A DNA stretch of 64,000 bases, taken from NCBI RefSeq assembly GCF_001638985.1, contig NW_017265137.1:2808800-2872799 (forward strand), given 5' to 3'. Source of the DNA: Phycomyces blakesleeanus NRRL 1555(-) (Eukaryota; Mucoromycota; Mucoromycetes; Mucorales; Phycomycetaceae). Shown here piece by piece: positions 57,201 through 64,000 of this stretch. Both the position numbers and the translations under genes were made by a program. Position 1 is the stretch's first letter, and each line of letters opens with the position of its first letter. The notes under the pieces were generated by a model. The model was given only the letters and a program-made list of their open reading frames with translations. It did no database searches and was not told the origin of the DNA.

Positions 57201-59516
57201 TTAAACACATAGGAGCAAAGATCAGGTCTATTGGCACTCTGTCCACTTAACAGAGAGTTTGTGATTTCTGGCCAAGTCGGGTTGCAGATAAAGGTTACAA
57301 AGAGATCCAGCTTGCCAAAGTGGCGCACAATGCCCATAGCATCTTGGTACAATTGACACATGCAGCGCGGATTGCCAATAAAGGTTGAGGAAAGGATGAC
57401 TTGCTGACCAAGATTTGCCAAATTATTGTCAGTGAGGTGGAGTGCATCTTGAATGCCACAGTACAGCTTGGAACGAAGTTTCTTCTGGTTTTGGGTAAGA
57501 AAGTCCAGGCAGTTGTGCTCAACCTTGGCATATATATCAATGATATACTGTTGAAAGAGCCAGCCAAATTGGTGGAGGAAGTGCATGGAGTTGGAATGGT
57601 ACATGAGACGGTTAGCGTACCAGTCCATGGCAGACACCTTTTCCCCAGTTGCAGAATATGACGCGATGGTCCAGCAATAATCACCCAAAGGAAAGAGCAA
57701 GACATACTGCAGAGCATCATAGAAGCGATTATACTCATTAATCCTTTGGAGGCCATTTGCGTGGGTGTGGAGAATAATGTCCCTTGAGCTGCCAGTTTCG
57801 TTGTCTCTGATCAATACTGCCACTTCCTTAGCAGTGGGAGCATTGTAACATTGCTGGTCCTGTGGTCCATTGGCCTTCAAGCAAATGGTCAGATCGGCTG
57901 TTCCACTATTCTCACGTGCAATTTGTTCCATAGAGCGGAAGAGAGAAACAAATGGATTGACCTCCATGAGAATGGCCTGGATCTTTTCCAAGATCACCCT
58001 GTCCAAGTCTGGGGCATTGCGCTGTCTATATTTGATCTGAGAAGCTGGATCAAAGATATAGATCTGAGCAAACTTGGGTTGGTCCATCTGAGCCTGGGTC
58101 ATTGGAATGACTGATACAATCTTGTGCAGAAGGTCCCATGAATCTGGTAGTTGTATGCACCACCAATGTTGTTGGCAACAGACTGATCGATGTTGGCTCC
58201 CATAGAAGTGAAACTCATGGTGCTGTTATACCGTCTGATCTTGTCAAAGAAAGTTTGGCCATCTGGAGTGCTGTGCACCAAAAGATCAGCAATTCCAGAA
58301 GGAGTTGGAGACAGGGCGGGAATAAGAGCGTGTCCCTTGTCACAGCACATGGAAAACAGGACATTGTCTTGAGTTGACTTGTCAGATTTCTCATGGTCCC
58401 ACATTAATGCCTTACAGAATTGGCATTATACATCCATGGTGCCTCTGTTGTCAGCTAGAGGTAGTGGGGTGGTAGTATGCTAGGCCATGTTATGAGTGGT
58501 AGTTAACTGGCCAGGGACAAAATTGCGGTTCCTTTGGTTGTTAGGACACTGTAAGCTGTTACTCCGTTGGTGACCAATTCCATTACAGCTGGAACAGCAG
58601 GGAATAACAGTGGCAGTGGCAGTGGCAGTGGTGGTAGTCAAATCCAAGACTCTCTCAACATCAGAAACTTGCAAAGCCTCAAAAGCAGCAGTTAGATCTA
58701 TAATAAAAATATTAAAGAATAATTAATAATTGTGGCAATTTATATTATAATTTTAAAAATTACCTCTGTCGCTCTCTGCAGTATATTGTTCTGTGAAGGA
58801 GAGATCAATTGACAATGGTTGTATGGGCACAACAAAATCCTGGACAGCTTCAACTCTTGGTCTTGCAGCAGCAGCTAAATAGAGAAATAAATAGAGTAGA
58901 AAAAATGATTAGAATTTTTGTTGAATATTAATCAATTATGCTATATTTATTTATCTCGACTACTCTCTGCAGGATATTCGGCAGCACGGGAGAGAGCAAT
59001 GATTTCTGCTATGGTGAGCACCACACGACTCTGGACAACTTCAACTCTTGGTCTCGAAGCAGCAGCTAAATGCAGAAATATAGAGAATAGAAAAAATGAT
59101 TAGAATTTTTGCTGAATATTAATCAATTACAATTTATTTATTTACCTCAACTACTCTCTGCAGAATATTGGGCAGTACGGAAGAGAGCATTGATTTCTGC
59201 CACAGTGAGTATCACAGGATTCTGAACAGCTTCAACCCTTGGTCTCGAAGCACCAGCTATATAAACATATAAATGCAGATGAAAGTAAATAAGTTAGAAA
59301 CTGTGCAAGTCAATCCGATGAATTAAAGTAATCTGTTTTAATGTTACCTCTACTACTCTCTGCTTGATATTCTTCTTGGGCAGAGAGATTATCACTGGTT
59401 CTCTTTTGGGGGATCAAGAGAGTTTTGTGTCTTAGGTTCAAAGGGCAAGAAAAATTTGATCTCCTGCTGTGACCCAATTGTTTACATGAAGCACAAATAG
59501 GTCCAGCAGGAGTCAT
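54265..59516 (-). pseudogene. Helitron Rep-helicase with twin zinc-binding N-terminus
   Basis: Exon 1 (59516-59348, MTPAGPICASCKQLGHSRRS) has a C-x2-C-x4-H-x7-C motif. Three 111-nt exons follow, then exon 5 from 58697 with a second motif (CSSCNGIGHQRSNSLQC). The Rep domain (about 58400-56600) has KRGLPHAHILLIL (HUH) and KYLYKYVYKGHDRA (Tyr). The Pif1-like helicase has DGSGGTGKTF (Walker A), VWDEISM (Walker B) and GGDFR, ending with PINKSQGQTLDKVGLYLPDH. Helitron proteins nick and strand-transfer single-stranded DNA. Breaks include a TGA in exon 2, a one-nt loss near 58124, a TGA at 56861, a two-nt gain near 56840 and a TAG at 55240. The active sites survive. Confidence 0.88.
58764..59348 (-). 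repeat. Tandem exon-intron units in the Helitron 2 gene
   Basis: Three exons of exactly 111 nt (59256-59146, 59065-58955, 58874-58764), each flanked by similar introns, recur with 191-bp spacing. Each begins with phase 1 CTGCTGCTTCGAGACC-like sequence and ends GCAGAGAGTAGTCGAG. The end of exon 1 shares the final EYQAESSR. One donor reads GAG/ATAAAT instead of GAG/GTAAAT (58954-58953). Confidence 0.85.
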
Positions 59517-59960
59517 ATCGATGTTTGATAAATTGTAATTGATTTTGTAATTAAGATAAATTTAAGTGTAAATGGAGATAGAGAAATAGTAAAGAATAGA
59601 TGTAAGATTATTATTTTTCTGAAAGACATGAACTTTACAGGGACGCTATATATACTCTTTTTCAAAATAACGATTGTACCAATAATGACAGACTTGTCAT
59701 AATTTAAAATAGATTTGAATCATATGTAAATCAACAATGTGCTGAAGTAATATGATAATTAGAATAAATTCAAGAGAATATCTTCAAGTAATATTGAATA
59801 ATAGAGTAAAATCCATGTGTCAAGGCGCAGTAAGATGACTTCTTCAAGTAATAATAGCGAAATTAAGTAGAGTATAGCTGTAAAAGTTCATTAGAATGTC
59901 TTGTTAAAGTAATAAAAGTAAGGTGACAAAAGGAACAGTCAGTTGTCAAAGTAGTGTGGG

Positions 59961-60228
59961 TTAACCTTTTGGAATTAACATGTGTATCGAATTACAAATG
60001 CTGCAAAAAGTGCATGGTTCAGTATAACCTCTTGGAATTACCATGTGTATCGAATTACAAATGCTGTGGAAAGTGCGCGGTTCAGTATAACCTCTTGGAA
60101 TTACCATGTGTATCAAGTTACAAATGCTGCAAAAAGTGCACGGTTCAGTATAGCCTCTTGCAATTAACATGTGTATCAGATTACAAATGCTGCAAAAAAT
60201 GCACGGTTCAATATAGCTTCTTGAAGTA
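59961..60228. repeat. 63-bp tandem repeat, about four units
   Basis: Units start GGAATTA at 59971, 60034 and 60097, and a variant GCAATTA at 60160; a partial fifth follows. Period 63 bp is 21 codons, and the plus strand stays open with YKCCKKC per unit (LELTCVSNYKCCKKCMVQYN). No ATG start precedes it; it is AT-rich non-genic sequence between two divergent Helitrons. 59561-59960 and 60229-60589 hold nothing else I can support. Confidence 0.75.
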
Positions 60229-60589
60229 ACACTATATATAAATTCTTAAATACCCAATTGTCAATGCAAAATCATATGTTTCATTTTACTTTATCAGCTA
60301 TTATTATAAAATGTAGTATATAATATTGATGATCTTTGCTTTTAAATTAAAAAGTAGTAATAGCCAACACTTTTTTTCTTTTTTGTTGTTAATTAATCCA
60401 AATCGAGGTATCAGGGCACAGCACAATTGTAACATACAAATGAATCATCTATATATCTAAAATCAATCAAAATTAGCAGCATCACGTGATATACGAATTT
60501 GCCTGTAAAACATTTATTCACATCTAAAATCTAGCACTTTTACTGTAATGTGCAAGAAGTCACACAATAAGATAATAAGATAGAATGAA

Positions 60590-60821
60590 ATATGAAGATA
60601 AAGATAATGTTTATTTGTGATAATATTTATGATATTTATATTAATTTATAAGATGCCACAGTATCCTACATTCTAGCTAAGTCCTTTTGCTGCGGTATCT
60701 TGCTGAGCAATGGTTGTCTTCTTCTTCTTGGCCTTGCTCACCCAACTACTGCGGTTGGAGTAGTTGTTTCTGATTGGGTAGGATTGGAACTGAGTGCCAA
60801 TTCCAATCTGCTCCTGACATT
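60590..60821 (-). repeat. LTR-like dispersed repeat, copy 2
   Basis: Relative of 46430-46650. The minus strand reads TGTCAGGAGCAG, then GGCATCTTATAAATTAATAT and AATAAAC in LTR order. No target duplication found. Confidence 0.45.
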
Positions 60822-60943
60822 ACTATGTCACATGGTATACCGAGATATTAACCCCTTGAATTTATTTTACAAACTATTGCCAAAAAACTTATATAACTAT
60901 CAAACCAAACTCTAACTTTGAAAAAAAAAAACCGAAAAATAAA

Positions 60944-62159
60944 ATGTCATCTACTCAACGTCGTTGTGCTGCTTGCCATATGCTTGGACATAGCAGAAGT
61001 ACTCATAAGCAATGTCTCATGAACCCAAAGAACATTTCTCTCCACATTCCTCAAAAGAGAACTAATGTAGATGAATATCCTGCAGAAAGTAGCCAAAGTA
61101 ACTATTTATTTATACACTTATGCGTATTACTGCAAGTATTATATATATTTTTTAATAATAAATGTGTTTATAAAAAAATAGCTGCTGCCTTGAGAATAAG
61201 AAGTGAGCCTGTCCAAGACCAAAATTTGGACATAGAAACATCGACTTTTATTTCAGTTTCTGAGTTGACTGAATTTCCACTCGCAAATGAGACTATTACT
61301 GAAGTTCTTGAAGCAGTCATGGAAGAAGAGATTGAGGAGACTTCATCTGATGAAGAAGTGACTGGAAGAGAAGAAGAAGTCGAGGTCACTTCATCTGACG
61401 AAGAAGTGACTGGAAGAGAAGAAGAAGTCGAGGAGATTTCAACTGTGAATAGAGGATCAATTTTACCCCATTGTCCTCACTGTAACGGAACTGATCATCG
61501 CCGAATTACAAGCAGATTTTGTCCAAACAATAACAGTAGCAGAGCAAGAGGATCTAGAAATCGAGGCAGAGGCTTGAATAATATTGCCCGACTTCCAGCT
61601 ATTTCAGAACCAGCAGTTGATAACAGGGGAGATATGGATATCGAGTGTTGATTTTGTGGGGCAATGATGTGGGCACATGAAAAAAACAGTCGTTCTTCTT
61701 TAAGAAGCCCCACGTTCTCTATGTGTTGTAACAAAGGAAAGCATGTTCTCCCCCAAATTGAGCCAACACCTACAGGAATTGCTGAGCTTTTGAACTGTAG
61801 AACACGTGATGGAAAGAAGTTTCTTGAAAACATTCGAAGCTATAATAGTACAATGAGCTTTACTTCTTTGGGAGCTAAAATTGATACCTCTGTTGGCAAC
61901 AATATCAATGGGGCATACAACTTCCGGATTCACGGAACAATTTGTCATAGAATTGGATCTATTTTGCCAGTGACAGAATCTGATATTGCTCACCCAAAAT
62001 TCGCTCAGATCTATATTTATGATAGTGCTGCTCAGATAGATCAAAGACAGTACCATTCCCCACAATTGGAGAGAAGTGTTTTGGAGAAGATTCAGTCCAT
62101 TCTTATGGAAACAAATCCATTTGTACATCTCTTCAGAACCATGGATCAAATTTCTCGGG
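60944..62159 (+). mobile_element. Helitron 3, 5' part (interrupted by a gypsy-like element)
   Basis: Divergent from Helitron 2. It carries the N-terminal part of a related Rep gene and stops at 62159, where an LTR begins; the remainder would lie beyond the retrotransposon, outside the window. Confidence 0.78.
60944..62159 (+). pseudogene. Helitron 3 Rep-helicase N-terminal part
   Basis: ATG at 60944 (MSSTQRRCAACHMLGHSRST) with the C-x2-C-x4-H-x7-C motif. An intron is likely at 61098-61178 (GTAACT...AAATAG); it happens to be open in frame. An acidic stretch contains two direct copies of EETSSDEEVTGREEEVE-like text. A second zinc motif follows (CPHCNGTDHRRITSRFC), then an Arg/Gly-rich tail. 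A TGA at 61649-61651 interrupts CxFCGAMMW, and the frame continues to DQISR at 62159 with IGSILPVTESDIAHPKFAQI matching Helitron 2. Only one copy of the amplified exon region is present at most. Confidence 0.82.
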
Positions 62160-62790
62160 TGTTGTGAATGAGTATTGATTACTGCTGAATCTGAGAGTAA
62201 GACTGAAGGATAAAATAATATCCTCAGCTATTCCAGTCAAACGGATCTCCCTTTATGATATTATCTAATACACAGATCATCATACACATAATTGATTATT
62301 TATTATTATCACCATGACATGGGATATACAAATACATATACATTATATATATGGCATCATTATATTTCATCTACATATTTCTTTTATTATACAAATACTT
62401 AATTGAGAGACTACAACTACAACTATCTAATATTATGAAACATTACCCGAGTATCTGGGTCGGAATACTAAAATATTACCAATAGCATAAATGCTCTTCT
62501 TTACCAAAACTCTTGGACTGATCTGACTGGAGAAGTATCATATCAATTGGTCTTTCCGGATCTTTCCAGAAGAACAATACTCCTGGAATATGACTCATCG
62601 TGATAAAGATTACTTAAGCACACACTGAATTACAAATTAGAAAAACATATAAATATCAGTAGATAGTTCCGTGTAGAAAGACAATCGAATTTTATATTTC
62701 TTTACTTTTCTTTTGAAATAAACAACCTACACAAGTTCTCACGAATTCTTTCGTCTATATTATATTTTGCTTTATTTTCTCCCCACAACA
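62160..62790 (+). repeat. LTR of gypsy-like element (right edge)
   Basis: 631 bp, TGTTGTGAATG...CCCCACAACA. The first 110 bp and last 80 bp are clearly related to the LTR at 1102-1633; the middle differs. The left target flank is CTCGG in the Helitron 3 gene. It is followed by T8 and no tRNA-type primer-binding site. Confidence 0.88.
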
Positions 62791-62809
62791 TTTTTTTTCG
62801 TGAACTACA

Positions 62810-64000
62810 ATGAACTCTCCTGCTGACTTGTTTCCCGCTGGTTTGACCCCTGTTCCTGAGGAGGCTACCTTGTCCCCCATGTCTGCGGATGAATTATTCT
62901 CTGACTTGAGTGAGCCCGTCCTCTTTCCGGATGCTGCCCCTGGTTTTGGTTCCGTTTCTGGTTCTGGTTCCCCTCCCGTTGGTAGAGAAGTAGCAACTGC
63001 TTCCTCCTGTGTGGCCGTTCTCAAGGCTGAATTGGGCAACCACATCGAGGCCTTCAGCGCTGCTCATGTAGCAAACAATGAGCAAGCAGCTGATGATGCA
63101 CTCCGCAGGATCGAGCGCACAAGATTGGCAATCACTAGCCTTGAAAAGTGCAGCGAGATGCTTGCCTCTCCTGGTACAAACACAGAGAGAGCTGGCCGTG
63201 AAGGAGGGTTGACTCTCAACAGAAGAGATCTTCCCAAATTCCAATTGGCCTCCAGTATTATTAAGCCCTTCCCAAATGAAGAGGTTTTTGAATCAGTTGG
63301 ACATTTCCTACGTACCTTCAAGAATGTGATCGAGTCTTCTTCCTTGGACATCGAGAGAGTTTGGAAGAAATTCCTCCCACTTTGCCTGCCTCACACTGAT
63401 GACGGATGGGTAGAGATGGATCTTAAGAAGTGTATTGATTGGAAGGCGGCGAAATCATGCTTCAACAAAAGACATGGTTCCAGCTTGGTGTCTCGGCGAT
63501 TCACAGACCAGGTCTTTACAATGATGATGAAGAACACTGAGTCCATCGGTGATTACTCGAAGAAGTTCCTCCGTGCGGTTTACAATGCTGGTTTACCCAA
63601 AGACGATGCTCGCATCGCTGATCGCTTCCTTGCCTCGCTGACCTTATCAGTGCAAACACTGGTAAGAGTTACCATGGCCCGCTCTGGTCCCAATGGGGAG
63701 TCCAAGCGTGATTGGACTGTAGAGCAGATCACGCAGATCGGCAGAGACATCCTTGGGGATGACAACAGGCTCTATGCTGAGGCGACCCGATTGATTCCTG
63801 GTTCCCGTGGGCAACCTGAGAAGAATAACGAGGAACATCCCAGAAAGAAGCTTCACCACTCCAACAAGATAACCAAGCATGAGAAGACATTTTTCTGCTC
63901 GCACCATGGAAAAAACCCGACCCATGAGTCCAGCAAGTGTTTTACCTTGATCAACCGCAAGAACAAAGCCAGTAGTTCCAACAGTCGCAATCCTTGCAGA
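62810..64000 (+). CDS. Retrotransposon Gag-like protein, partial (397 codons)
   Basis: ATG at 62810, 19 nt after the LTR, and open to the window end. The acidic N-terminus has a Gly/Ser/Pro stretch (GFGSVSGSGSPPVG), then the conserved core LTLNRRDLPKFQLA, FPNEEVFESVGHFLRTF, GDYSKKFLRAVYNAGLPK and RDWTVEQITQIGRDILGDDN. Near the end is a Cys/His cluster, FFCSHHGKNPTHESSKC, which may be a variant zinc knuckle; a basic tail follows. It is collinear with the gag at 1-1082. No break is seen, so this element may be young. It encodes the particle protein; pol is outside the window. Confidence 0.85.
   Translation, partial: MNSPADLFPAGLTPVPEEATLSPMSADELFSDLSEPVLFPDAAPGFGSVSGSGSPPVGREVATASSCVAVLKAELGNHIEAFSAAHVANNEQAADDALRRIERTRLAITSLEKCSEMLASPGTNTERAGREGGLTLNRRDLPKFQLASSIIKPFPNEEVFESVGHFLRTFKNVIESSSLDIERVWKKFLPLCLPHTDDGWVEMDLKKCIDWKAAKSCFNKRHGSSLVSRRFTDQVFTMMMKNTESIGDYSKKFLRAVYNAGLPKDDARIADRFLASLTLSVQTLVRVTMARSGPNGESKRDWTVEQITQIGRDILGDDNRLYAEATRLIPGSRGQPEKNNEEHPRKKLHHSNKITKHEKTFFCSHHGKNPTHESSKCFTLINRKNKASSSNSRNPCR

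Larger units (their letters stand above)
53300..59560 (-). mobile_element. Helitron 2
   Basis: The minus-strand element has its coding region at 54265-59516 and its 3' end near 53300. A perfect hairpin GTCCCCATTGGGAC (53311-53324) lies there, with GGTCTA just beyond, comparable to Helitron 1. A solo gypsy LTR (53325-53857) separates the hairpin from the rest. The 5' border is not resolved; I place it near the upstream end of exon 1. Confidence 0.75.

Noticed and set aside
55559..57661. Plus-strand frames antisense to the Helitron 2 gene
   Set aside because: The minus strand carries the HUH and Walker motifs; the opposite frames have no recognisable features.
58764..59348. CRISPR-like array of spaced repeats
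   Set aside because: The repeats are about 190 bp, coding and intron-bearing, in a eukaryotic transposon; no CRISPR features exist anywhere in the window.
59954..60229. A small Cys-rich secreted protein gene
   Set aside because: There is no ATG start, no signal peptide, and the frame follows from the 63-bp period; better described as a tandem repeat.

Overview
The window is an almost gene-free, AT-rich stretch of a eukaryotic genome built from transposable elements nested inside one another. GT-AG introns, two LINE families, CACTA (tnp2) elements, Pif1-type Helitrons, Tc1/mariner-like DD34E elements and LTR retrotransposons with many solo LTRs suggest a repeat-rich fungus. An early-diverging (Mucoromycota-like) lineage is my best guess, made without a search. 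The only host gene I can support is one tRNA-Lys(CUU); I found no convincing host protein gene.

Layout. (1) 1-1633: start of a gypsy-like retrotransposon, minus strand (gag plus LTR), inserted in a DD34E element. (2) 1634-8866: two copies of a two-gene DD34E element, apparently one inside the other in inverted orientation, with a 100-N gap between. (3) 8869-10831: a nest of solo-LTR-like relics beside the tRNA-Lys gene (10882-10953). (4) 10955-22857: a LINE inserted exactly at the 5' edge of the tRNA gene (15-bp target duplication made of tRNA sequence); its ORF1 is split by a 7.1-kb CACTA element (11604-18711) that carries a transposase gene and a convergent five-exon accessory gene. (5) 24901-30244: a complete DD34E element with an uninterrupted 510-residue transposase, a spliced stand-alone helix-turn-helix gene and long terminal inverted repeats containing 21-bp iterons and phased A-tracts. 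(6) 30732-41000: remains of two different CACTA elements joined at a Tc1 copy; one also hosts a second Tc1 and a solo LTR. (7) 41001-44988: 3' part of a Helitron with a solo LTR in it. (8) 45112-46260: an old DDE transposase relic. (9) 47030-52524: a second LINE with a 12-bp target duplication. (10) 52547-52878: a solo LTR. (11) 53300-59560: a Helitron on the minus strand with an amplified 111-nt exon. (12) 60944-62159: the 5' part of a third, divergently oriented Helitron, cut by a gypsy-like element (LTR 62160-62790, gag open to the window end).

Most coding sequences are broken. The exceptions are the DD34E transposase at 25540-27072, the helix-turn-helix gene at 28878-29590 and the two gag reading frames at the window edges. 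The accessory gene at 15675-16908 has one stop codon. Conceptual removal of later insertions restores reading frame or homology at several sites (CACTA in LINE ORF1, Tc1 in tnp2, LTR in Helitron), which fixes the insertion order.

The best candidate for an undescribed system is the DD34E element: transposase plus a small paralogous DNA-binding protein, both behind near-identical TATA sequences, flanked by helically phased repeat arrays. The second is the LINE that appears to target the first 14 nt of a tRNA gene.
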